DNA of 64,000 bases from Persicimonas caeni (GTDB lineage Bacteria; Myxococcota_A; Bradymonadia; Bradymonadales; Bradymonadaceae), in the NCBI RefSeq assembly GCF_006517175.1, contig NZ_CP041186.1, positions 3,871,074 through 3,935,073 on the forward strand, written 5' to 3'. The translations under genes were made by a program, and so were the position numbers. Below the pieces are notes generated by a model. The model saw only the letters and a program-made list of their open reading frames with translations. It was not told the origin of the DNA and searched no databases. Shown one piece after another: positions 18,281 through 26,355 of this stretch (the first letter of the stretch is position 1; every line of letters starts with the position of its first letter).

Positions 18281-18708
18281 AACTCGTCTAAGGAGGGGCG
18301 TTGGACCCCGTCGGCGATCACGTAGGCTGCGGCCACATAGACCCCCTGCACGACGAGCAACAGCGCACTGAACGCGGTGAAAACTATGCCGCTCGAGCCG
18401 TGAAAGAGCTTCTCGAGCACGGGGGCGATTCCGTCGAGCATGAAGAGCGTCGAGAGGATGGAATAGGGCACGATGCCGGTCGAGGCGGCCAGAAGTGCGG
18501 GCTTGCAACTGCAGTTGTGCCTGAGCACCCACAACGCGATAAACGTCAACAGCGACGCCGGGATCCAAAAGATCGAGCCGAACGCAGTGTTGTAATGCAC
18601 AAACGTCCATTCGCCGATATCCGCGCTGCACAACAGCCCGCACGCCCACGCAGGAAGGCTCGCCAACATGATTGCGGTGAACGTCGCAAGAAACGTCTTC
18701 TCCTTCAT
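18277..18708 (-). CDS. small membrane protein of unknown function
   Basis: 143 residues from ATG 18708, with GGAGG five bases upstream. Four hydrophobic segments are visible (TFLATFTAIMLASLPAW, FGSIFWIPASLLTFIALWVL, TGIVPYSILSTLFML, FTAFSALLLVVQGVYVAAAY). Pairs of Cys occur near the first membrane segment (ACGLLCS) and in the loop between TM2 and TM3 (HNCSCKP). No family recognised. It is convergent with the mechanosensitive channel and shares four bases at the stops; it is divergent from the GTPase gene by about 118 bp. Confidence 0.8.
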   Translation of the reverse strand: MKEKTFLATFTAIMLASLPAWACGLLCSADIGEWTFVHYNTAFGSIFWIPASLLTFIALWVLRHNCSCKPALLAASTGIVPYSILSTLFMLDGIAPVLEKLFHGSSGIVFTAFSALLLVVQGVYVAAAYVIADGVQRPSLDEF

Positions 18709-18826
18709 CCCAGCCTCCGCCTCGTTGTAGTTGTGGACCAACAGATCTGATCGTAATCACTGTGGCGCAGCAGAGAATCGGGCCCCACGGACCAACCAAG
18801 AACCCAACACGTCGAGTCCCCACCCC

Positions 18827-19537
18827 ATGTTCTTCGTCTGGAGTCAAAAACGCATCAACGTCAAGCTGGCCTTCTGGGGCCCGGTCGACAGTGGCAAGAC
18901 CACCGTCGTGCACGCCCTCGCCGCCCAGGTCGCCCAGCGCGTCGACGATGTCGACGTCCCCGAGCGCGACACGCGCCAGGCCGTGGGCATGCGTCGAAAT
19001 GCGCTGCCCGTCGAGGTCGACGAGCCCGACACCCGCTTTACGACCTATTTTTGCCACCCGCCCGGCGAGATCGGCGAGTTTTCGGGGTATCCCGTCCACT
19101 ACCAATGCAAGACGCCCGAGCAGCCGCTGGAGGGCAACCTCGCCCTGGAAAAGGTGTTGGACGGCATCAGCGCAGTGATCTTCGTGGCCGACGCGGCCCG
19201 CGAGCGCCAAGGTGCCAACGAAGAGGCGCTGCGCGACCTGGTGGCAAGGCTGTCGCAGCGCTACCAGGTCGACGCCGGCTCGACCTCGGCGCTCGTCGAG
19301 CAACTCTTCGGCGCCGACGGCCCGCTTCGGCTGGTTTTACTGGCCAACAAGGTCGACCTAGACAGCGCGGTGTCTGGCGAGGACGTACGCCGAGGGCTGA
19401 TGCTGCCGAGCTGGGTCGAGGTCGTCGAATCGGTGGCCACAGGCGAGCGGGGCGTCTTCGAGGCCTTCACCGCGGCCGCGCAGGCCATGCGCCCACTGCT
19501 GGAGCAGGCGCAGCAACGCGGGCGCATCCCCTCGTAA
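18827..19537 (+). CDS. MglA-like small Ras-superfamily GTPase
   Basis: About 236 residues from ATG 18827 (MFFVWSQKRINVKLAFWGP). The P-loop is GPVDSGKTT, matching the GPxxSGKTT form of MglA. The G3 region is unclear (PPGEIGEFSGYP). The G4 motif is NKVD, preceded by hydrophobic LVLLA. MglA proteins of myxobacteria set front-rear polarity in gliding; related orphan GTPases occur in many deltaproteobacteria. No MglB-type roadblock gene is adjacent. The G3 DxxG motif seems replaced, so hydrolysis may differ. The longer frame upstream (18731) has no support. Confidence 0.85.
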   Translation: MFFVWSQKRINVKLAFWGPVDSGKTTVVHALAAQVAQRVDDVDVPERDTRQAVGMRRNALPVEVDEPDTRFTTYFCHPPGEIGEFSGYPVHYQCKTPEQPLEGNLALEKVLDGISAVIFVADAARERQGANEEALRDLVARLSQRYQVDAGSTSALVEQLFGADGPLRLVLLANKVDLDSAVSGEDVRRGLMLPSWVEVVESVATGERGVFEAFTAAAQAMRPLLEQAQQRGRIPS

Positions 19538-19555
19538 TTTCGCCCCCCTCCCACC

Positions 19556-19592
19556 GGGAACTACATTCCCCGACGAGCCGCGCAGCATGCGG
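19556..19592 (-). repeat. REP-like sequence, copy a
   Basis: Contains GGGAACTACATTCCCC, then CGACGAGCCGCGC and GCATGCGG. It is the reverse orientation of the copies at 22729, 22866 and 43962. The palindromic core GGGAA-N5-TTCCC can form a small hairpin. It lies in the gap between two convergent genes. Confidence 0.75.
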
Positions 19593-19647
19593 CCGAGCGA
19601 CTCGTTGGTCCGTCGAAGTTCATGGACTCGTAGTCCCCTTTTCGATG

Positions 19648-21456
19648 TCAGGGAATGGGGCCGTAGAACACAAAGTTCGCCCCGGCATGTAACGACTCGG
19701 GATCGTTGGGGTGACGAAAGCTGAGGAGCACGTCGTCGTTGCCGTCGTCGTCGAGATCGCCCGCGGTGGAGAGCTGGATGAGAGGTGCCGCGTCGTAGCT
19801 TGCGCTGAAGCGCGCCTCGGCGGAGTCGAGGCCGATAATGCCCTGCAGGTTGGCGGCGCCATGGATCAGGTAGGCCTTCGAATGGGTTCCGAGCAAGATG
19901 TCAGCCGCGCCATCGCCGTTGACATCGCCCGCGGCCGCAAGCTTGCCGCCAATGCCCGGGGCGGAGACTTCGCCCACAAATTTCACCGGGGCGTCGACCA
20001 GGCGGTACTCGGCATCCGGTTGAGACTGGCCTTTGACCAAGTAAACCACTTCCGCCGGGGTTACTTCATTGCTCCCATCGCCGATGAGCAGGTCGTCGAA
20101 GCCGTCGCCATCGACGTCACCGGCAGCAGCTGCGTAGCGTCCGGCGAATGCTCCTCCTCCGAGTGGCACCGTGGGGTCGACCACGAACGTGATGTCGGTC
20201 GAGTTCAGATCGAGCTCGCCAGCCAAATCGGTTCGGCCGAGTACCACATTGGCGACATGAGTGGTCGAATTTTGCCCTCCGGTGGCGAATAAGAGGTCGC
20301 TTATACCGTCTCCGTTGAAGTCACCTGCGGGCCGTGCTCCTTCCAGCTTAGGCCCTTCGGTGTTGGTCGGCACGAACGACACATCGGCGTCTGCCAGCGA
20401 TACCTCGCCGGTTAGTGCACTCGAGCCAAAGAAGATGTACGCCTTGCCCTGCGTTTGAGTTTCGCCGCCGATAGCCATGGCGTAGATGAGCACATCGTCG
20501 ACCCCGTCGCCGTTGACGTCACCGGGCATGGACACCGAAAAGCCTGCAGCATCATCGATCGCTTCGCCCACAAACCGAACGTCGGCGTCGGCGAGTGAAT
20601 GAGTTCCGCTCAAGTTCGAGCCGCCGTAGAGCAAATAGGCTCGCCCAGGCGTGTCTGTGCTGCGTCCCGTGGCACCCACGAGAACATCGTCGAACCCGTC
20701 ATCGTTGATGTCACTACCACCGGCGACCGAGAATCCGGCGTGGTCGTAGGCTCGAGGCCCAGTGAAGATTGCGTCGGCGTCCGATAGCTCGGGCAGTGTG
20801 CCGCCTTGCTCTCCAAAGATGAGATAGGCCGCTCCAGCATTGTCGAAATTGTCGGAGTAGCCAAAGGCTCCGAGGACGAGATCGTCAACGCCGTCGCCGT
20901 TGACATCTCCGGCTGGCGCAGCCGAACTCAACAAGTCTCCCTCACTCTCACCGATGAACACATGGTCCGAGTCGGCCTCCAGATCGAGGTCCGGAGCGCA
21001 CGGCCGCCCGCCGTCGCCACATGCTGGTACGGTGAACTGCTCGTCGTCGTCGCACGCCGAGCCTTTTCCGTCCCTGTCGCCGTCGGCCTGGTCTGCGTTG
21101 GCGGTATTTGGGCAATTGTCGTCATCGTTAAAAACGGTGTCCCCATCGATATCGTCGTCGCAGGCATCGCCGACGCCGTCCCCGTCTGTGTCTTCTTGTT
21201 GAGGGTTGCAGATATCGGGGCAGTTGTCCGACCCATCGTCAGGCTCATCGCAACTTGGCTGGATATCGTAAGTGTCGGTGGCGTGGCCCAGGTCAGTGGC
21301 GTCCTGTTGCTTCTCGGTATCGTCGACCGCGTCAACGGCGGCAACCGTCTCTTCATGCGCGTTATCGTTGCTGCAATTGAGCGAGAATAGGCTGAGCCCA
21401 ATGACGAGGCACACAAGCAGATGCCGCGAGCACAAACAAGTGATGGTTGGCTTCAT
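19648..21456 (-). CDS. FG-GAP / thrombospondin type 3 repeat lipoprotein
   Basis: About 602 residues from ATG 21456 behind a GGGGGA stretch; an in-frame ATG at 21516 is upstream of the signal and is rejected. The signal (HLLVCLVIGLSLFSLNC) gives a lipoprotein. After a linker, Ca-binding thrombospondin-3 repeats (DNCPDICNPQQEDTDGDGVG, DNCPNTANADQADGDRDGKG) precede about seven FG-GAP blades, each with a DVNGDGVDDLVLGA-type metal-binding loop and a YLIFG strand. This is a beta-propeller like an integrin alpha head, probably at the cell surface and Ca-dependent. Target or ligand unknown. It resembles the 26356 gene in architecture only. Confidence 0.9.
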   Translation of the reverse strand: MKPTITCLCSRHLLVCLVIGLSLFSLNCSNDNAHEETVAAVDAVDDTEKQQDATDLGHATDTYDIQPSCDEPDDGSDNCPDICNPQQEDTDGDGVGDACDDDIDGDTVFNDDDNCPNTANADQADGDRDGKGSACDDDEQFTVPACGDGGRPCAPDLDLEADSDHVFIGESEGDLLSSAAPAGDVNGDGVDDLVLGAFGYSDNFDNAGAAYLIFGEQGGTLPELSDADAIFTGPRAYDHAGFSVAGGSDINDDGFDDVLVGATGRSTDTPGRAYLLYGGSNLSGTHSLADADVRFVGEAIDDAAGFSVSMPGDVNGDGVDDVLIYAMAIGGETQTQGKAYIFFGSSALTGEVSLADADVSFVPTNTEGPKLEGARPAGDFNGDGISDLLFATGGQNSTTHVANVVLGRTDLAGELDLNSTDITFVVDPTVPLGGGAFAGRYAAAAGDVDGDGFDDLLIGDGSNEVTPAEVVYLVKGQSQPDAEYRLVDAPVKFVGEVSAPGIGGKLAAAGDVNGDGAADILLGTHSKAYLIHGAANLQGIIGLDSAEARFSASYDAAPLIQLSTAGDLDDDGNDDVLLSFRHPNDPESLHAGANFVFYGPIP

Positions 21457-21613
21457 CAAAATCCCCCATGTAGAGCTGGTGATGTGGCTTAAAGAACACG
21501 TTACAAGGTCATCCAACCAGAATGTGCAACGTCATTCAAATTTCCACCCATTTGGCATCGTCTGGCTCCACCATTTTCGTGGGACAGGTCCTTAGGGGGA
21601 CAGGAGGGGGACA

Positions 21614-21650
21614 GGAAACCACATTCCCCGACGAGGCCCGTCAAATGCGG
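21614..21650 (-). repeat. REP sequence, copy b, downstream of the RAYT gene
   Basis: GGAAACCACATTCCCCGACG followed by AGGCCCGTCAAATGCGG, in reverse orientation relative to copies c and d on the other side of the transposase. Just before it GGGGGACAGG-type units recur (21588-21615), which often accompany RAYT-associated ends. Confidence 0.8.
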
Positions 21651-21681
21651 TCGAGCGCGCCTTCGGCCAGTGCGTTCAAGC

Positions 21682-22602
21682 TCATGCGCACCGGCACAAG
21701 CCCGGTGGATGCGTCCCCGTAGGAAATGTCACCGAAGACTTGCCCCGGCGCCACCTTCCCATCGCCTGTTTGTAGGCGTCGACCGTGGTCATTCGCTCTT
21801 CGAGGTAAGCCTTCTTCTTCTCGGCGTCCGCGCACAGGCATTTGACTCGTGGATAGCATTTGGGAGCGGGAGGGCTATGCCGAACCTTCATGCGTTTGAG
21901 CTTGGCTGGGCCCACAACTCGCCTTCGCCGGCGCGCACGCTCCTTCTGCAGCTCGGTGGCCTGTTCCTCGACCTGAGCCACGATGAGTTGGCGGAGCTCC
22001 TCGTCGCTTTTGTCTTCCCACATTGGCGGCGTTGCGAGCACGAGCTCGTCGCTTCGCATCGCCTCTTCACGTGGCGTCGATGGGTCTTTTCTGCGCAGTC
22101 GGCGAAGCTCTTTGTAGTCGATGAGCCGTCCGACCTGCGCCTCGCCGGTCTGGTGGGACTTCCAGGACGACACCCCGGGCCAGTCGGCGGGATGGCGCAC
22201 TAGATCGGACAGGCAGGGGTTGTTGACGATGTACTTGAGCTTCTCCAGAAACATGTCGTCGCCGATGACCTTGGGTGCATCGAACGGGCGGGGGAACACG
22301 GTACCGGTGCGGTTACGGTGGCGGTTGAGTCGGGCGGCAAGCTCGCGCTGAAAGTCACGCATGAACTCGGACAGGTTCATCTTGGGGGCGCGCACGAGCA
22401 GGTGAAAATGGTTGCTCATGAAGACGTAGGCGAAGATCTCGACCTCGTGCTTCTGCGCAGCCCACGCCAGGCAGGCCAAACAGATGCGCTGCATCTCGCC
22501 GTCGTCGTCCGGGCGAATCAAGAACTTCGCCTCGATGCAGCGATTGGTGACGAAATAGAACGCATCGTCTTCGTAGATTCGGATATTATCGACGGCAGGC
22601 AT
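21682..22602 (-). CDS. REP-associated tyrosine transposase (RAYT, Y1/HUH family)
   Basis: About 306 residues from ATG 22602, with GGAGGA 8 bases upstream; ATG 22644 is possible. The HUH motif is in FMSNHFHLLVRAP, and the likely catalytic Tyr is in LEKLKYIVNNPCLSDLVRHP, in the typical RAYT context. The Y1 domain ends near residue 170. A long basic, Glu/Arg-rich C-terminal extension (ELQKERARRRRRVV) makes it longer than many RAYTs and may bind DNA. RAYTs are single-stranded-DNA nickases related to IS200/IS605 that act on REP hairpins. Here inverted REPs flank the gene (21614-21650 on one side, 22729-22766 and 22866-22903 on the other), so the unit looks like a self-contained REPtron. No frameshift or damaged motif is visible. 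Confidence 0.93.
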   Translation of the reverse strand: MPAVDNIRIYEDDAFYFVTNRCIEAKFLIRPDDDGEMQRICLACLAWAAQKHEVEIFAYVFMSNHFHLLVRAPKMNLSEFMRDFQRELAARLNRHRNRTGTVFPRPFDAPKVIGDDMFLEKLKYIVNNPCLSDLVRHPADWPGVSSWKSHQTGEAQVGRLIDYKELRRLRRKDPSTPREEAMRSDELVLATPPMWEDKSDEELRQLIVAQVEEQATELQKERARRRRRVVGPAKLKRMKVRHSPPAPKCYPRVKCLCADAEKKKAYLEERMTTVDAYKQAMGRWRRGKSSVTFPTGTHPPGLCRCA

Positions 22603-22728
22603 CGCGACGTTCCTCCGGGTAGAGTCAAACCAGTCAGCTCTCACTCTGGTTTTCGGCAGAACCGGCCAAATCGTTGCGTGCCAAACCCGAAAAAATTTTC
22701 CGCCGATCGATGCAGCAATGCCCCGAAA

Positions 22729-22766
22729 CCCGCATGAGCCGGGCCTCGTCGGGGAATGTAGTTCCC
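22729..22766 (+). repeat. REP sequence, copy c, upstream of the RAYT gene
   Basis: CCCGCATGAGCCGGGCCTCG then TCGGGGAATGTAGTTCCC. Same unit as copies d and e, inverted relative to copies a and b. The GGGAA/TTCCC pairing is intact. Confidence 0.85.
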
Positions 22767-22865
22767 GATCGGGAGGCAGAAATTCGGGGTTAAATTCTGT
22801 TTGGATCGCGTGCCGTCATCGAGTCTCGATTTGCGAAACCCCGGTGAGCAGAAAGGTCGCGATGA

Positions 22866-22903
22866 GCCGCATGAATAGCGGCTCGTCGGGGAACGTGGTT
22901 CCC
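22866..22903 (+). repeat. REP sequence, copy d
   Basis: GCCGCATGAATAGCGGCTCG then TCGGGGAACGTGGTTCCC. The core GGGAACGTGGTTCCC is a perfect hairpin with a three-base loop. A second GGTTCCCACGCAG follows directly. The segment 22645-22943 otherwise holds nothing I can support. Confidence 0.85.
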
Positions 22904-22943
22904 ACGCAGCGGTTCCCACGCAGGGGGGGATGGGGGGCGGGGG

Positions 22944-23921
22944 TCAGGCGCGCAACGCAACCTGGGTGATCACCGCTTCGTCGTGCACGTTGAAGTCGAT
23001 GAGGTTGACGCGCATCGCCTCGGCGAAGCCGCCGGGGCAGCTGACCGGGTGGCCGTCGTAGTGGTACTCGACGGGCATCACGTCGTGCTTGTGGCCGTGC
23101 AGGATAAGCGCCTCTTTGTCGACGAGTTCGAGGGCGTCGACCATGTCTTCGACGCCGTCGGCCGGCGCCATCAGGTTGCCGATGGCCGACGCGGGGCGCT
23201 CGGTGTACCAGTCGTCGGTGATGTGGTGGTGCATCAGGGTGATCACCCGCATGCCTTCGATGTCGCGCCGATTCTTGTCGAACCAGTCAGGCACTTCCTC
23301 GTAAACCTTTCCGACCGTATTCGGCAGCCACTTTTCGGTGAAGAGAGGGTCGTCCTTCGGGTCGCGGTTGGTATCCAGCTCGACAAGTGCCACCCCTTGC
23401 TCGAGCGTTTTGATGCGCGGCTGACGCGGTGTGACCACGTCGAAGAACGCCTCCATCGGCTCTTTGGGGTGCTTTTCGTACAGGTTGAACCGATCGTGGT
23501 TACCCGGGATGACCGTGAGCTTGTCGTCGCCCCACCAACCGGTAACCTCGAGCGCGCCTCGCATCTCCAAAAACTCGGTGGGCAGGCTGCAATGCGACAA
23601 GTCGCCGGTCAGCAGCAGGTGGTCGACCCCGAGTTGGTGCAGCCCCAGCAGCGCCTTTTTGATGAGGTTGGTGTAGAGGCGACGCTGCTTTCGATAGCGG
23701 TGGCCAATCTCGTTGGTCACCCGGCCGATCCCATGCGCGAAATCCCACACCGACTCCTGCAAGCCGACCAGATCCCGCAGCCGTCCGATCAGCTCGACCT
23801 CGCTCGGCACGTGCGGATCGGTGAGCTGCGCCAGGCGCAGCTTGACCCCTTCGGGCCGCATCAGGCTGCGCGGTCGCGTTCGGTCCGTACAGTCAATCCA
23901 ACGAAAAATTGGGTGGGGCAT
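22944..23921 (-). CDS. metallophosphoesterase
   Basis: 325 residues with the full set of calcineurin-like motifs in order: LTDPHVP (D-x-H), LTGDLSH (G-D), GNHDRF (G-N-H-D), MHHH (x-H) and HGHKHD (G-H-x-H). The two-metal centre is therefore complete. Compared with the small housekeeping nucleases the protein has an insertion of about 80 residues between motif 1 and GDLSH. Substrate unknown; cAMP, nucleotide or phospholipid hydrolysis are all known in the family. ATG 23921 is used, with ATG 23861 (MRPEGVKLRLAQLTD) a plausible alternative nearer the first motif. It lies 72 bp downstream of the EcsC-domain gene on the same strand. Confidence 0.93.
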   Translation of the reverse strand: MPHPIFRWIDCTDRTRPRSLMRPEGVKLRLAQLTDPHVPSEVELIGRLRDLVGLQESVWDFAHGIGRVTNEIGHRYRKQRRLYTNLIKKALLGLHQLGVDHLLLTGDLSHCSLPTEFLEMRGALEVTGWWGDDKLTVIPGNHDRFNLYEKHPKEPMEAFFDVVTPRQPRIKTLEQGVALVELDTNRDPKDDPLFTEKWLPNTVGKVYEEVPDWFDKNRRDIEGMRVITLMHHHITDDWYTERPASAIGNLMAPADGVEDMVDALELVDKEALILHGHKHDVMPVEYHYDGHPVSCPGGFAEAMRVNLIDFNVHDEAVITQVALRA

Positions 23922-23993
23922 CTATTCGTTCGGTGTATTTCGAGAGAGCAACGCCTCGATGAGGAAAACGCCTTTCACAAAGGCGCCCATCCA

Positions 23994-26333
23994 TCAAACA
24001 TCTTCGGGTAGCTCCGCTATTTCACCCTCGAGCTGCCCCGGCGCTCCTCCCAGGTCGAATTTACGAATCCAGTCCGGGTATTTGCGCTCCAGGAATCGGT
24101 CGGTCAGCACGGCCTGGGCCGCCTCGCACACGTCATAGATGAGCGCGACGTTGAGCGAGGCGCCGAGCACCGCGCCCACGAACGGCAGCGTCTTCGACGG
24201 CACCGACTCGGCGGCTCGCCGCTGCAGGTTCTTGGTCACCGCGCGCTTGGCCAGGTTGGTCACCTGCTTGGTCGTCTCCTGGCCGAGCTGCTCCTGCATG
24301 AACTTGCCCAGCGTGCGCCCGGCCATATGGGTGACGCTTCCGTGGGCGACCGCGCCGACCATCAACGACTTGCGCACCGCGTACTCGCGAAGGTTTTGCC
24401 GAAGCAGCATCGGCTCGATGGCCGCCGCGCGCGAGCCACCTAGCGCCACCGCCATGATCTCCATGGGCAGCTCGGGATTCTCGCGCGGGTCGAAGCCGTA
24501 GTACCAGCAAAACCGGCTGCAAATATCGGCCGTCAGGCCCAAGAGCACCGGCGCGTCGGCCAATGACAGCGCCGCCCAGCTGAACGGGGCGAGCCCACCG
24601 GACAAACCGCCGGCGACCGCGCTCAACAATAGCCGCATCGTCTTTCGGTTCTGCAAGACGTTGTCGACCTGGCCCATATTCAACCGGGCGATATCCTCGA
24701 TCGACTCGACCGGTGCGCCTGCCTCCTTGTACTCGGCGACGACGCGTTCGGTCATGTCGACGGTGCGCACCCGCTTTTCGAACATCTCGAGCGCACGCTC
24801 GACCGCCTTGGAGATAAAGTCGAGGTTGGTGATCGACGCGCCGATCCACTCCATCGGGGTAAACAGCTTGCGCACAATGCGCGTCAGGCTGTTGGGGTCG
24901 AGGCGCTTCTCGACGAAGAACTTCACCCGCGCGGCCGCGTCCTTGTCGGCGTGCTCGAGGGTGACCCCGTCGAACTTGCACGTCAGGTGCTCGAAAGCGC
25001 GCTCGTAGTCACTGACCACCAGGTACATATCGAGTTCCTGGGGGCCGGGCGTACGCTCGGGATCCTCCCAGTCGATACGGTCCGCCACCCGGCGCACCAA
25101 GCGCACCGCGTGCGGCTCGATATTGTAGTTGCTCACGTACAGGCGGATGAGCGTCTCGTCGGCGTCCTCGAGCTTGGGCTTGTCGGCGAGTTGGTCGAGC
25201 GCGTAGCCGAGTTTCGTCGGCAGCGTGCCCACCCGGCGCGGGTGCTCGCGCATCACCATCAACTCGAGCAGTCGCTGGGCGCGCATCGGGTTGTGCTCGA
25301 CGGTCTGCTCGACCTCCTCGAGAAGCGCGCGCCGCGCCTCGTCGCGCTCGTCTTCGTCGCGGCTGCTGTAGGCCGACAGGAGCCCCTCATACAGTTCTTT
25401 GAGCCGGGAGTGATCGGCGTCGTAAGGTCGACGGTCGTGCCACGAGCGAAGCTCTTGTTCGCGAGCCGGGTCATCGATGCTCACCCGAATCGCCGCGCGC
25501 ATCGGCTTTTCGAGCCACGGGTAGTTCAGATATCCGCCGATGGCCGCGTCGGCGAGCAGGTCGAGCCACGGGGCCATCTCGCGAGGGCGCTGGTCGGCGG
25601 CTCGGTCGCACGCCTTGACCAGGTTCGTCATCGGCGAGCCGGCCCAACTCGGGGCGAACTCGCGCACCAGATAAAACCCGCACAACAGCGCCGCCGGGTC
25701 CCAGAATTTGGCCTCGAGTTGCACTCGGGCCAGGTCGATGAGCTGGCGGTCGTCTTCGCGTACGCCGTCCTCTTGCTGTAGTTTGGCGAACGTGGTGACT
25801 AGCTCGTACATCCAGTCAGGCTCGTCGGGCAGCGCGTAGCGCCCGAGAAGCTCGCTGGCCTCCTTTTGCTGGTCGACGTCGCCGTGGCGCCACATGGCGA
25901 TGGTCGCCAAGGCGGCCATCGGGTGGAATGCCGGCCGGCCCGGTCGCGTCGAGTGCGCCAAACGCTCCAGCGCGATGCGCGCCTTGCCCCCAAGCTCGGC
26001 GTAGGTCTGCTTGGACAACACACCCCACAGCGGCTTGTGCCGCAGACTGTCCGCGCGCCGAAACAGCCGCTTGTAGCCCAACTCCTGGGCCAGCAGCATC
26101 GACAAGATCTCACGGCCGTGCTGCGGCTTGTCCTCGAACTCGTCCGCTACGAGCTCGAGCACCTCGTCGGGGGGCATCTCCAAAATCGCCTGCCAGCGCT
26201 TCTTGAAATCCTCCGAAAGATCGTCGGGCGCGGCCGCCGCGCTGGCTTCGTCGAGTTCGGAGACGTCCGAGTCCTCGACGAGTCCCGCTTCGGTAAGTTC
26301 CTGCTCGTCTGGTTTGATAAAACCGTCGGTCAT
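23994..26333 (-). CDS. large protein with a C-terminal EcsC-family domain
   Basis: 779 residues. The C-terminal 200-250 residues show the EcsC-family pattern: a run of small residues (AGGLSGGLAPFSWAALSLADAPVLLGLTAD), then FCWYYGFDPRENPELPMEIMAVALGGS, and further helices ending near SVPSKTLPFVGAVLGASLNV. The preceding 500 residues are highly charged and look all-helical, with repeated pairs like LERLA/LLEL that could be HEAT- or TPR-type repeats; I do not recognise a named domain. EcsC proteins are often found beside ABC transport or membrane-stress genes; their exact activity is unknown. It is the first gene of a run of same-strand genes with the metallophosphoesterase (72 bp downstream), and 23 bp behind it upstream is the CRTAC1 gene. 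Confidence 0.78.
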   Translation of the reverse strand: MTDGFIKPDEQELTEAGLVEDSDVSELDEASAAAAPDDLSEDFKKRWQAILEMPPDEVLELVADEFEDKPQHGREILSMLLAQELGYKRLFRRADSLRHKPLWGVLSKQTYAELGGKARIALERLAHSTRPGRPAFHPMAALATIAMWRHGDVDQQKEASELLGRYALPDEPDWMYELVTTFAKLQQEDGVREDDRQLIDLARVQLEAKFWDPAALLCGFYLVREFAPSWAGSPMTNLVKACDRAADQRPREMAPWLDLLADAAIGGYLNYPWLEKPMRAAIRVSIDDPAREQELRSWHDRRPYDADHSRLKELYEGLLSAYSSRDEDERDEARRALLEEVEQTVEHNPMRAQRLLELMVMREHPRRVGTLPTKLGYALDQLADKPKLEDADETLIRLYVSNYNIEPHAVRLVRRVADRIDWEDPERTPGPQELDMYLVVSDYERAFEHLTCKFDGVTLEHADKDAAARVKFFVEKRLDPNSLTRIVRKLFTPMEWIGASITNLDFISKAVERALEMFEKRVRTVDMTERVVAEYKEAGAPVESIEDIARLNMGQVDNVLQNRKTMRLLLSAVAGGLSGGLAPFSWAALSLADAPVLLGLTADICSRFCWYYGFDPRENPELPMEIMAVALGGSRAAAIEPMLLRQNLREYAVRKSLMVGAVAHGSVTHMAGRTLGKFMQEQLGQETTKQVTNLAKRAVTKNLQRRAAESVPSKTLPFVGAVLGASLNVALIYDVCEAAQAVLTDRFLERKYPDWIRKFDLGGAPGQLEGEIAELPEDV

Positions 26334-26355
26334 ATGTGCGTGTTGCCCCGTTGAA

